A stretch of DNA of 62,534 nt from CAZOEL01 sp964578835. Its GTDB lineage: Bacteria; Desulfobacterota; Syntrophobacteria; Syntrophobacterales; Syntrophobacteraceae. Below the pieces are notes generated by a model that saw nothing but the letters and a program-made list of their open reading frames with translations, was not told where the DNA came from and did not search any database. Positions 41,398-49,717 of this stretch are shown piece by piece. The position numbers and the translations under genes were made by a program. Position 1 is the stretch's first letter. Each line of letters begins with the position of its first letter. The stretch is taken from NCBI GenBank assembly GCA_964578835.1, contig CAZOEL010000038.1, forward strand, positions 1 through 62,534. Reading direction: 5' to 3'.

Positions 41398-42594
41398 ATG
41401 TCAAAGCAAACCGTAGTTTCCCCTCAGAAAGGTGAAGAGACAAACTCGAGTCACCCAACTGTTCCGACCAGCCCAGCCGGAGGCCTTAACGATAGTCATG
41501 TGTTTTATAAATTCGTAATCGACAGTGCGCCGATCGCAATCGTCACCATGGATTCGTCGTTGAGAATAACCGAATTCAACGAGTGGGCCGCAAAAGTGAC
41601 CGGCTACAGTCCGGAAGAAGCGTTGGGCAAGCAGTGCCGAGACATTCTGCAGAGCGACATGTGCGACGGCAACTGCCCTATGAAGACAATCCTTGACCGG
41701 ACAAAATCAACGGAGTCCGGAAGGACTATCATCCACAACAGGGAGGGAAAGCTTCTTCCCGTTAGGTTCAATGCCGCCGCTCTGTTTGGCTCCAAAGGAA
41801 AGCTCCTGGGAGGAGTCGAAGCCTTCATGGACATATCCAATCTAGTCGCCATGGAGCGTGAGAGGGCAAATTTCATATCAATGCTCGCTCACGACATGAG
41901 ATCTTCTCTGACGGGAATCCATGGGCTTGGGCTTCGCCTCTTGAGAAAGCTCGAAGACATGGACAGGGAAAGTGAGAGAAAGTACCTCGAAATCATCACA
42001 AAGGAGGCGGCAAACCTGGAGTCCTTGATCGATGAGTTTCTCGATCTATCCCGCATCGAGACAGGCAGGCTAATGCTCAACATCAGAGCAACCTCTCTTG
42101 ATAAGGAGCTTGAAGAGATCTTCGAGACCTACCGCCTCAAGGCGGCTCAGCACGGGATCTCGCTCGATTTGCAGATAGAGAACATTCTGCCCGTCATAGA
42201 CGCAGACACCAATAGACTCCATAGAGTGTTCGCCAATCTTTTGGACAACGCCATCAAGTTCTCGCCCCAAAATGGCGCAGTCACCATCACCGCTCGGGAA
42301 AATGAGCGTGAGGTCATGGTGGCGGTAAGCAATGAGGGCATTGGAATTGATCCTGAGGAGCTTCCCCACATCTTCGATGTTTTTCACAGAGGGCGGACGG
42401 CTTTGGGGACAGAGGGGCACGGATTGGGTCTGGCTACTGTCAAAGCCATTGTTGAAGGCCATGGCGGACGAGTTGACGTGAGCAGCCGACAAAAGGCCGG
42501 GGCAACCTTCACAGTATTTCTGCCTAAACGCAACGAAGGGCCAAGCGGCTCCTATCGCGAGCACTCTTCTTTAGACCGTGTTTTAGAACAGTGA
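41398..42594 (+). CDS. Cytosolic PAS sensor histidine kinase
   Basis: 398 residues, no membrane segment. A PAS domain (about 35-155) contains the cysteine cluster C-x8-C-x3-C (CRDILQSDMCDGNC), a pattern that may bind a metal or Fe-S centre. HisKA domain with H box MLAHDMRSSLTGI, then HATPase with NLLDNAIKFS, EGIGIDPEEL and GHGLGLATV. No response regulator is adjacent; the sigma-54 activator at 48.3 kb has its own kinase but could take a second input. GGGAGGAGAG precedes the ATG. Its place between the NifX operon and the NifU-ferredoxin operon suggests a role in metal or redox sensing for that group. Confidence 0.9.
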   Translation: MSKQTVVSPQKGEETNSSHPTVPTSPAGGLNDSHVFYKFVIDSAPIAIVTMDSSLRITEFNEWAAKVTGYSPEEALGKQCRDILQSDMCDGNCPMKTILDRTKSTESGRTIIHNREGKLLPVRFNAAALFGSKGKLLGGVEAFMDISNLVAMERERANFISMLAHDMRSSLTGIHGLGLRLLRKLEDMDRESERKYLEIITKEAANLESLIDEFLDLSRIETGRLMLNIRATSLDKELEEIFETYRLKAAQHGISLDLQIENILPVIDADTNRLHRVFANLLDNAIKFSPQNGAVTITARENEREVMVAVSNEGIGIDPEELPHIFDVFHRGRTALGTEGHGLGLATVKAIVEGHGGRVDVSSRQKAGATFTVFLPKRNEGPSGSYREHSSLDRVLEQ

Positions 42595-42643
42595 TCATTG
42601 ACTGATTTCAGAACGGACAAGGAGCTTCATGCCGGAGCACGCA

Positions 42644-43384
42644 TCAATGGTGTAATTCATACGCCAGATACAGCATGAAAAGGACTCCGGCAACAAAACA
42701 GGCGAAGTGAAGCGCCGCCATACCGAAGTCTGGATGCGTTTTGATTTCGGGCACCAAGTCCGAGGCTCCAATGTAGATGAAGTTGCCTGCTCCAAAGAGA
42801 ATCAAACCCGCTACATCAAACTGGAGAGATAAGACATAAGCCGTCAGAGCGCCGAGCAGGAAGGTCAAACCCGAGATGAAGTTCCACACCAGGGCATGGC
42901 GGCGGTCCCATCCTCCGTGGACCAACACGCCGAAATCGCCAAGCTCCTGGGGAACTTCATGAGCCGCTGCGGCAATCCACGCCATTGTTCCGGCTTTTGG
43001 ATCGACCAGAAATGCGCCTGCGATGCTCAAACCGCCGAGAAAGTTATGAAGCGCATCGCCAAGTAGAATGAGATAGGTCATCGGGTTCCGACACGCAGCC
43101 GAGGCGCGGCGGCAGTGATGCCAATGGAGGAATTGCTCAAGAGCGAGAAAGGATGCGAAACCGGCCAGGAGCCATACGCCCCCATTGATCGGACCAAGTG
43201 CTGCGAAGCCCAGCGGAACCATGTGAAGGACAGCCCCACCTATCATGGCGCCTGCCGCCAGGGAAACCAGAGGAAGAATCAGACGCTCCAAGGTGGTCGG
43301 GCGCAACATGGTGGTGATGCTTCCAACGAGTGCGATGCAGCTCATGAGCAGACCGCCCAATATTATCCATCCGAGATGGTTCAT
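42644..43384 (-). CDS. ZIP-family metal transporter
   Basis: 246 residues, about eight hydrophobic segments. The metal path motifs of ZIP carriers are present: LGDALHNFLGGLSIAGAF in helix 4 and AAAHEVPQELGDFGVLVHGG in helix 5. ZIP proteins bring zinc, iron or manganese into the cytosol. A His-rich loop (LHWHHCRR) lies between helices 3 and 4. Together with the CDF exporter at 35.3 kb it points to controlled metal supply for the Fe-S/NifX group. The ATG at 43384 has GGAGAAGAG upstream; the frame extends further but without family similarity. Confidence 0.9.
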   Translation of the reverse strand: MNHLGWIILGGLLMSCIALVGSITTMLRPTTLERLILPLVSLAAGAMIGGAVLHMVPLGFAALGPINGGVWLLAGFASFLALEQFLHWHHCRRASAACRNPMTYLILLGDALHNFLGGLSIAGAFLVDPKAGTMAWIAAAAHEVPQELGDFGVLVHGGWDRRHALVWNFISGLTFLLGALTAYVLSLQFDVAGLILFGAGNFIYIGASDLVPEIKTHPDFGMAALHFACFVAGVLFMLYLAYELHH

Positions 43385-43465
43385 ATCTCTTCTCCAATGC
43401 TTGAGATATCTGTAGGGTGGCGAAAGTTCCGGATCACTCTCATCAAATGCTGAACGGTTATTCTG

Positions 43466-43520
43466 GATGCTGGATATGGTCCTCGGGCGCATGCCTGGAT
43501 GGAAGCTTCTATCCAGCATC
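43466..43520. repeat. Inverted repeat with GATGCTGGATA arms
   Basis: 11-bp perfect arms (43466-43476 and 43510-43520) around 33 bases. The arms are related to the repeat at 16692-16784. Apart from this and a sigma-54-like site at 43810, the 500 bases between 43385 and 43884 show nothing else I can support. Confidence 0.55.
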
Positions 43521-43809
43521 TGGCGTCGGAAACCGGGAATCGGATTATCCAAGTATCAAAATGCAGACCAAGAAAAGGGCGGAAGAAGAAATCTCCGATT
43601 TTACGTCGATTCTCATTTCAGTCTGAAGTTTCCATGCCATTTTCACTTCAGCATATGCAAGCTACGGGTATGAGTTGGACCACTTCTCGCCCAAACAGGA
43701 TTCACATTGTTCCCTAATCGCTTTCTCTTTGTGTAGCCAACCTTCCCTTATTCCGCTTCATTCTTCCGACCCTGCGAGATGACAACTCCCTTTATCCTTT
43801 GCGCTATCG

Positions 43810-43824
43810 TGGCGCCGTTTTTGC
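43810..43824 (+). promoter_or_regulatory. Sigma-54-like promoter for NifU-like/ferredoxin genes
   Basis: TGGCGC-CGTTT-TTGC has correct GG-N10-GC spacing and one departure from consensus (G for A). Transcription would begin near 43836, about 50 bases before the ATG at 43885. Confidence 0.62.
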
Positions 43825-43884
43825 CTCAAAAAAATGTGGCGAAAATCAGTATCGTCCTTTTAAATAGCAGGAGGATAAAGCTCG

Positions 43885-44328
43885 ATGAGCGAGGAGCAGG
43901 ATGATTTTGTAGAGATGCTTCAAAAACAGATCCTGGACGAAACCCGGGAAGCGTACGGACAGGTAGTCTTCGAGAGGTGGTTAAAGCCGCTCTATGCAGG
44001 CGCCATGGAGAGCCCTGATGGATACGGAAAAGTCAAAGGTTCTTGTGGCGACACGATGGAAATTTTTCTGAGATTCGAGGGAGAGCGGGTAAAGGAGGCG
44101 TCGTTTCTCACCGATGGCTGTGGAACGAGCGCAGTGTGCGGATCGTTCGCCGCCGAGCTTGCTCACGGGAAAAGTCCCGATGAGCTTCTGGAAATAACGG
44201 GGGAGGCCATCCTCGCAAGAGTAGGCGGTCTTCCTGAAGATGACAGGCACTGCGCGTTTCTCGCTGCAGAAACAGTGCAGGAAGCCCTTCTTGGCTACAT
44301 GAAAAAGAAAGGGGCGAATGGGGTATAA
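43885..44328 (+). CDS. NifU/IscU-like iron-sulfur scaffold protein
   Basis: 147 residues, IscU-type scaffold with an N-terminal helical extension (about 1-45). The three cluster cysteines appear in GSCGDTMEIF, DGCGTSAVCGSF and DDRHCAFLA. It is a paralogue of the protein encoded at 31.1-31.5 kb. GCAGGAGG gives a strong ribosome site. A ferredoxin gene follows after 67 bases, so the pair could build and use the same clusters. A sigma-54-like site lies upstream. Confidence 0.9.
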   Translation: MSEEQDDFVEMLQKQILDETREAYGQVVFERWLKPLYAGAMESPDGYGKVKGSCGDTMEIFLRFEGERVKEASFLTDGCGTSAVCGSFAAELAHGKSPDELLEITGEAILARVGGLPEDDRHCAFLAAETVQEALLGYMKKKGANGV

Positions 44329-44395
44329 GGAAGGACTGGCAGAAGAGTCCTCCTTCGGAGGCAAAATCAAATCACAGAGGAAGTGGGAGGTCATC

Positions 44396-44584
44396 ATGTC
44401 TTTCAAGCCCGAGGTGGATGCGGAAAAGTGCGTTGGTTGCGGGGAATGCATCGATGTATGTCCGGTAAATGTATACGAGCTCCAGGATGGCAAATCGGTT
44501 CCGGTGAATGAAGATGATTGCGTAGGCTGCGAAAGCTGTGTGGAAGTATGTGAGCAGAATGCGATAACCATTACGGAGGTCTAG
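44396..44584 (+). CDS. 2[4Fe-4S] ferredoxin
   Basis: 62 residues with two clostridial-type cluster motifs, CVGCGECIDVCP and CVGCESCVEVCE, each C-x2-C-x2-C-x3-C. A low-potential electron carrier of the cytosol. The start is the ATG eight bases after GGGAGG; a longer frame overlaps the NifU-like gene but has no ferredoxin similarity. The second cluster lacks the usual Pro after its last Cys. Cotranscription with the NifU-like gene is likely. Confidence 0.93.
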   Translation: MSFKPEVDAEKCVGCGECIDVCPVNVYELQDGKSVPVNEDDCVGCESCVEVCEQNAITITEV

Positions 44585-44591
44585 AAGGCGA

Positions 44592-44680
44592 AAGCTCGTC
44601 GCGCTGTCTTTTCGCTGCCCGACGAGCTTCTTCAGGAAAGCGAGTCAGTTCCTTCCTGAAAAGGAAGTTATCTGACTCGC
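44592..44680. terminator. Tandem stem-loops between convergent genes
   Basis: AAGCTCGTCG / CGACGAGCTT (44592-44601 with 44620-44629) is followed by GCGAGTCAG / CTGACTCGC (44640-44648 with 44672-44680), which has an inner stem TTCCTT / AAGGAA. No long T run is present, but the position between converging genes suggests termination or 3' end protection. Confidence 0.6.
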
Positions 44681-44705
44681 CCCGCTAAAACTCTTCGACG
44701 AGCCA

Positions 44706-45431
44706 TCAATGTCCACAGGCGCAAAACCGCTCCCAACCCATAAGCGAAGCTGCTCCAGCTATGGTTGTCCCATAAAAGACAACAGGCTTTTTCTCGAGAA
44801 ACGACCCGATAGTCCCGTTAGCCAGGGTCGATCCGGTAACCAACAGGATGTCTGCCCACTCGAGAGCGTCTTCGGTTGCTTTGGGGCCTTCAATCGTTAT
44901 CCCGCACAGCTTCGAGCCGATATTCTCCGGGTCCAGGTCAATGACCCGAAAAGGAAACTTTCGATGCAAGGCCTCGATCATCCTTGGCTGGAATCCGACC
45001 TGAGCTATCCTGGCGCCTTTATAGCGATTTTGGAGGTAAGCGGCCAGTTCCCCGGCGCATTGAGCAGGCTCTTTATCGCGGCAGTGAATCGTTCCATTTG
45101 CAAGATCAAGGCGTCGCGCCATAGCGTTTAGAGTGGCTACAAACAGGGCGCGCCTGAAATTATTTCCCAAATCGCTGGAAAATACATCTTCGAGCGTTCC
45201 CTCAAAGTCTCCGAAACGATCGGTGAAGGCCTGGCCTCGAGCATTCTGAAAAATGGCTTCCATGAGTCGCTCCTTTCCTTTCTGGAGCGGGAAATCTTTT
45301 TCTTCCGGGTTTCCAATGGCCTCCTCTGTGCTCAAAACCTTAGCCTTCACTTTAACCGATTCTCGCAGCCATTTGTTGCTTTGGGCTATTTCGTAGGCCT
45401 TTTCCGTCAGTCTTTGGTACACGTCTTTCAC
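44706..45431 (-). CDS. DUF364-type Rossmann-like protein
   Basis: 241 residues from a GTG with AGAGGATAAG upstream (the frame runs 14 codons further to another GTG lacking a ribosome site). The second half contains a Rossmann-like domain (ARIAQVGFQPRMIEAL, DLDPENIG, DILLVTGSTLANGTI) and a loop VVFYGTTIAGAA, as in the DUF364/heavy-metal-chelation family. Members of this group occur near molybdenum, nickel and cobalt genes and are suspected to bind metals; activity is unproven. A CACGH C-terminus adds metal-binding residues. Confidence 0.78.
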   Translation of the reverse strand: MKDVYQRLTEKAYEIAQSNKWLRESVKVKAKVLSTEEAIGNPEEKDFPLQKGKERLMEAIFQNARGQAFTDRFGDFEGTLEDVFSSDLGNNFRRALFVATLNAMARRLDLANGTIHCRDKEPAQCAGELAAYLQNRYKGARIAQVGFQPRMIEALHRKFPFRVIDLDPENIGSKLCGITIEGPKATEDALEWADILLVTGSTLANGTIGSFLEKKPVVFYGTTIAGAASLMGWERFCACGH

Positions 45432-45531
45432 TCTTCTTATCCTCTCCGCTTGAGATAAACTACTGTCGCACACCGTAAGCTCAAAAAGAGAAAACGAAAA
45501 TGGGCGGCTCAGATAGAATGGCGCTTAGCCT

Positions 45532-46434
45532 TCATGTAAGCAGAAACTCGTGAACAAGATCTTCCCATTTTAGATCCGGAAGGTTGCCTATGATATCATC
45601 GACAATTTCACCGCCGGTCGCGGCAAGGTCCATTCCATAACTGCTCATGATCATGCCTTCCAGCCTGTGGGCTTCGGCCTTGACCCAGGCATCCGCTTCC
45701 TGTTCGAAGAGAAGATTCTTGAGGTTCTGTTTCAATCCCCTCGGCTCAACCACAACCAGCCATCCCTGGCCGTAAGGGTCCTTTTTGGTCACGTCCGGAT
45801 TCGCTGCGGCTTTGTGATTGGTCGCCACGACCACTCCCTTTAACGGTGAAAGTATGGCTGCGCTCTTGTCTTCACGCTCAATCGACCAGCCTGCCTCCGT
45901 CTGCTCCAGGTGTGAGCCGAGCTTCGGAAGTCGAATTCCAGAGGGACGCCCCAGCAGCCTCAAGGCGAAATCATCGAGTCCAATGCGCACGAGACCTCCA
46001 TGCTCAACCCGAGCCCACCCATGTCCCCTATGGTAGTAAGTGCTCTCGGCAACATCGAAGCCGGCGACCTTCCGGGTGTGAATTGTTCCCAATGCTTTGC
46101 TCAAGTCCGACTCTTCGAGATACTGGTCATATTCACAAGTGTTGCAGCGATAGTTGTTGGAGCAGAAATGGTATTGAGCCCTTCCGGTCAGCATGTGGCG
46201 GCATTCTCTGTTGGAAAATGCTTTGTTTCTCATGGACTCTCTCCACCCCCCGGCCAACTCGGGGCTTCGATCGACCTTTTTGCTCATTGCTTTGTCAAAA
46301 GCACAGTTTGGACAATCGTACGCGTTTTCACAGAGCTTGTAATTGACCACCCCAGCCTTCATCCATATGCACTGGTTGGCTCCTATGGAAAGAACGCTCA
46401 CTTTTTGCTTCCTATTATCGCCAGTTGTTTTCAT
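45532..46434 (-). CDS. Cysteine-rich GcvH-like protein
   Basis: 300 residues. The N-terminal third has two cysteine patches (CENAYDCPNCAFDKAM and CSNNYRCNTCEYDQYL), likely metal-binding. The middle third is a lipoyl-carrier-type fold like glycine cleavage H protein (YYHRGHGWARVE, VRIGLDDFALRLLG). In true GcvH a lysine lies seven residues before the SP of YSP and carries lipoate; here, by my alignment, that place is Asp with a Lys one residue later (EDKSAAILSP), so lipoylation is doubtful. The C-terminal part is helical. AAGGAGCGCG lies before the ATG, and a weak sigma-54-like site upstream. Such proteins often accompany two-component genes, as here. Confidence 0.82.
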   Translation of the reverse strand: MKTTGDNRKQKVSVLSIGANQCIWMKAGVVNYKLCENAYDCPNCAFDKAMSKKVDRSPELAGGWRESMRNKAFSNRECRHMLTGRAQYHFCSNNYRCNTCEYDQYLEESDLSKALGTIHTRKVAGFDVAESTYYHRGHGWARVEHGGLVRIGLDDFALRLLGRPSGIRLPKLGSHLEQTEAGWSIEREDKSAAILSPLKGVVVATNHKAAANPDVTKKDPYGQGWLVVVEPRGLKQNLKNLLFEQEADAWVKAEAHRLEGMIMSSYGMDLAATGGEIVDDIIGNLPDLKWEDLVHEFLLT

Positions 46435-46462
46435 AGCCGCGCTCCTTCTATTCTAAAGAGTA

Positions 46463-46478
46463 GCAATCCTTGCGCCGC
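46463..46478 (-). promoter_or_regulatory. Weak sigma-54-like site for GcvH-like gene
   Basis: On the minus strand CGGCGC-AAGGA-TTGCT has the right GG-N10-GC spacing but two mismatches in the -24 box. It is 29 bases from the ATG. The remaining bases to 46756 show no gene. Confidence 0.35.
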
Positions 46479-46756
46479 ATTGTCTTTGAGCGATACTCTA
46501 AACCAAGATTCATGCCAAGCTCCAAATGACATTGCAATAGGCATATATCTTGAATTATGATCTGTTTCGAAGCTGAAATGTAAATAGATTATACACCTGC
46601 TCGACACATCCACCCGCTGACTGCTGATCGATCTTTGATCCTCCAATCATCCCTCTCTTGCTCGATCCTTTTGCACAAACGTTTGGCCTGACTGTACAGA
46701 TTCTTTACATAGTGTTAAGAAATTGCACATAAGCCGGCGCACAGGGAGGTATGCCC

Positions 46757-48274
46757 ATGAAAGACAAAGTGATGAAAATCGCAGTGATCGGGGGAGGAAA
46801 ACGCTGCGAAGCCCTGCTGGAGATGTTTGACGCCATGCGATTCCCTCACCTGGAAGCTCAAATCGTCGCCGTAGCCGATTTGAATGAAGAAGCCGCAGGC
46901 GTGCGGCTCGCCCGTGAAAAAGGCATCTTTACCACTACGAGCGCCAGCGATTTCTTCAAACTGGATGACCTTGATCTTGTCATTGAGCTCACAGGCAATG
47001 AAGGATTGCTCGAAGACTTTCTCAAACGCAAACCGGAAGGCTTCCGAGCGCTTGAAACGACTCTTTCGAAGCTTTTCAGCAACATGATACGTTTTCAGGA
47101 AGAATACCTGCTTGACAGACGCCGCCTCGAGCTGATTCAAAGCATTGTCGAGAGTGTTTTCTCGAGCATTCAGGATCATGTGTTGATCTTGCACCCGGAC
47201 ATGAAGGTCATGGACGCCAATGAAGCCATTCTTCAGTCGGTTGGCATGAACAGGCAGGAAATACTGGGGAAGTATTGCTACCAGATAAGCCACTGCTCAA
47301 TCGGCCCATGCAATGAAAAAGGTCATCCTTGTCCCTTGCAGGAAAGCATGGCGACCGGGAGGCCCGCTCACGCTATTCATGAGCATTTCAATCAGCGCAA
47401 CGAGCCGAGGACATGCGAAATCACCGTCGTTCCTTTAAAAAACAAGCAGGGCGAAACAGAGCTTATCCTCGAGATCATGAGAGATATAACTGACGAGATG
47501 GAAAAAAGGGTCGAGCAGAAGACGAAGATGCTGACCAGGAACCTCGCCCGTCTGATTCATGAGGATAAGATGATCGCTCTGGGAAAGCTCGTCGCGAGCG
47601 CTGTTCATGAAATCAATAACCCGCTTACCGGCATTCACGCGCTTGCCCGGCTTGTGTCGCGAGGTCTTTCATGCTCGATGGACGAGGAAGAGCTGAAGCA
47701 ATACAAGTATTACCTGGATCTCATCGATACTGAATCAGCCCGATGCAGCGCCATAGTCGGCAATCTGCTTTCTTTTGCCCGTCAGCAGAAGATGGAGCGC
47801 AAGCGTTTCCAGCTCAATGAGCTCGTCGAGCGGGTCGCAGCGCTTTTCAGCCATAAGATGCAGCTGCAAAACGTTCGTTTGGAGCGCGATTTGGAAGCGG
47901 ATTTGCCGCCTATGCTGGGAGATGCCGGCCAAATTCAGCAGTGTCTCGTGAATCTTATGTTCAACGCCATGGAGGCCATGCCGGAAGGAGGCATGATCAC
48001 AATCAGGACTGCCCGGGAGCCATCGCAGAACAACCTTAGAATGGAAGTGGAAGACAGCGGCGTCGGGATTCCGGAAGAAATAATTCCTCATATTTTCGAG
48101 CCTTTCTTTTCGACCAAAAGCCAGGACAAGGGAGTAGGACTGGGGCTTTCCGTTGTTTACGGCATCATAAAAGAGCACCATGGCTCCATTTATGTTAAAA
48201 GCGAAAAAGGGAAAGGCTCCATTTTCATCATCCGCTTTTCCACTATAGACCCTGCGGAGGGCGGTAAAGCCTAA
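46757..48274 (+). CDS. Histidine kinase with N-terminal Rossmann domain and Cys-cluster PAS
   Basis: 505 residues. Residues 5-90 form a nucleotide-binding Rossmann-like domain (KIAVIGGGKRCEALLEMF, VAVADLNEE, LVIELTGN) of the kind seen in NAD(P)-dependent oxidoreductases. A PAS domain (about 120-245) has a cysteine group (CYQISHCSIGPC, then HPCPL). HisKA with H box VHEINNPL near His284, then HATPase (NLMFNAMEAM, DSGVGIPEEI, GVGLGLSVV). The layout suggests direct sensing of a nucleotide redox state plus a metal or redox PAS signal. The second ATG is used because GGGAGG stands seven bases before it. The sigma-54 activator follows after 55 bases. Confidence 0.9.
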   Translation: MKDKVMKIAVIGGGKRCEALLEMFDAMRFPHLEAQIVAVADLNEEAAGVRLAREKGIFTTTSASDFFKLDDLDLVIELTGNEGLLEDFLKRKPEGFRALETTLSKLFSNMIRFQEEYLLDRRRLELIQSIVESVFSSIQDHVLILHPDMKVMDANEAILQSVGMNRQEILGKYCYQISHCSIGPCNEKGHPCPLQESMATGRPAHAIHEHFNQRNEPRTCEITVVPLKNKQGETELILEIMRDITDEMEKRVEQKTKMLTRNLARLIHEDKMIALGKLVASAVHEINNPLTGIHALARLVSRGLSCSMDEEELKQYKYYLDLIDTESARCSAIVGNLLSFARQQKMERKRFQLNELVERVAALFSHKMQLQNVRLERDLEADLPPMLGDAGQIQQCLVNLMFNAMEAMPEGGMITIRTAREPSQNNLRMEVEDSGVGIPEEIIPHIFEPFFSTKSQDKGVGLGLSVVYGIIKEHHGSIYVKSEKGKGSIFIIRFSTIDPAEGGKA

Positions 48275-48329
48275 TCTTTTCGCCAATGCGCTTTCACCCC
48301 ATGCGCGGATGCTGTGAAGGAGGCCGATT

Positions 48330-49676
48330 ATGACGGGACAAATCAGAATCCTGGTTATAGATGACGAGCTGATCGTGAGGGAGTCGCTCATCGGGTGGCT
48401 CAAGAAATCCGGTTATGCTACAGTCGGAGCTGATGGGGGAGGCAAGGCTCTGGAGATGTTGAGGGAAGAGGAATACGACCTCATCTTCCTCGACATCAAA
48501 ATGCCCGACATGGATGGGATTGAAGTTTTGGGCCGCATCAAAGAAGATTATCCTTACAGCATGGTAGTGATGATTACCGCCTACGGATCGGTGCACACAG
48601 CGGTGGAAGCCATGAAGAAGGGGGCCAATGACTACCTGATGAAGCCCTTCGAGCCCGATGATCTCGTTCTGCTGGTGGAAAAGCTTCTACAGCAGAAGAA
48701 GATCATCGAAGAAAACATCATCCTGAGAGAGCATGTAGCCGCAAGGGTTCGCTGCGAGGACATGATCGGAGCCTCCGGCTGCATGCAGAAACTATTCGAG
48801 CTTATCGAGGAAGTAGCAAAAGTCGATTCTCCTGTTCTCCTGCGCGGGGAAACCGGAACCGGCAAGGAACTGATCGCCAAGGCGATCCACTCCAAGAGCG
48901 GTCGATGCTACAGCCCGTTCATCCCAATCAATTGCGGCGCTTTCACGGAGACGCTGCTTGAGAGCGAGCTGTTCGGGCACGAGAGCGGCGCCTTTAGCGG
49001 CGCCACACGGGCAAAAAAGGGCAGGATCGAGATGGCTCAAGGAGGTACGCTTTTTCTGGACGAAATAGGCGAGATTCCATTGAAAATGCAGGTAGACCTC
49101 CTGCGGGTTCTCGAAGAGAAGCGCTTTCATCGCGTAGGAGGAACGCAAGAGTTGAGTGTCGACTTCAGACCGATCTGCGCAACGCACCGCGATCTGGCCA
49201 AAGAGATAGAACGGGGGACCTTTCGCCAAGACTTCTACTACAGGCTGAATGTAATAGAGATTGAAGCGCCTCCGCTTAGAGAGCGAAAGGATGATATTCC
49301 CGTTCTGGCTCAGCACTTTCTCGATCGCTTTCGCAGAGAAACCAACAAGCCGGTTACGGGCGTCCAAAAACCGGGCATGGACCTTCTCACCAGTTACGAC
49401 TGGCCGGGAAACGTCAGAGAACTGGAAAACGCCGTCGAACGAGCGGTTGTGCTCGCCAAAGGGCGATATCTCACCAAAGATGATTTTGCATTCCTCTTCA
49501 GATCTTCCGGCCATGTGGAGCCGCAGTCATTGAGGGAGAACGAAAAGCAGCACATCGGGCGAATCTTGAAGCTGTGCAAATGGAACATCTCCAAGGCGGC
49601 CGGCATACTCGAAGTGAGCCGGATCACCCTACACAACAAGATAAAAAAATACGGGCTCCAGCCTTCTGCCGACTGA
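48330..49676 (+). CDS. NtrC-type sigma-54 activator (response regulator)
   Basis: 448 residues: receiver (1-120, Asp55 in IFLDIKMPD), AAA+ domain with Walker A GETGTGKE, Walker B GTLFLDEIG and the sigma-54 contact loop, and a C-terminal Fis-type helix-turn-helix (WNISKAAGILEVSRITLHNK). The contact loop reads GAFSGAT rather than GAFTGA; Ser for Thr is conservative and occurs in some active members, but may weaken activity. It is the natural partner of the upstream kinase. It is the only sigma-54 activator in this window, so it is a candidate to drive the sigma-54-type promoters at 31-44 kb. AAGGAGG precedes the ATG. Confidence 0.95.
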   Translation: MTGQIRILVIDDELIVRESLIGWLKKSGYATVGADGGGKALEMLREEEYDLIFLDIKMPDMDGIEVLGRIKEDYPYSMVVMITAYGSVHTAVEAMKKGANDYLMKPFEPDDLVLLVEKLLQQKKIIEENIILREHVAARVRCEDMIGASGCMQKLFELIEEVAKVDSPVLLRGETGTGKELIAKAIHSKSGRCYSPFIPINCGAFTETLLESELFGHESGAFSGATRAKKGRIEMAQGGTLFLDEIGEIPLKMQVDLLRVLEEKRFHRVGGTQELSVDFRPICATHRDLAKEIERGTFRQDFYYRLNVIEIEAPPLRERKDDIPVLAQHFLDRFRRETNKPVTGVQKPGMDLLTSYDWPGNVRELENAVERAVVLAKGRYLTKDDFAFLFRSSGHVEPQSLRENEKQHIGRILKLCKWNISKAAGILEVSRITLHNKIKKYGLQPSAD

Positions 49677-49717
49677 GGCCCGGAGTTCCCAACCGCAACA
49701 TCCCGAGCGCTGAAGTT

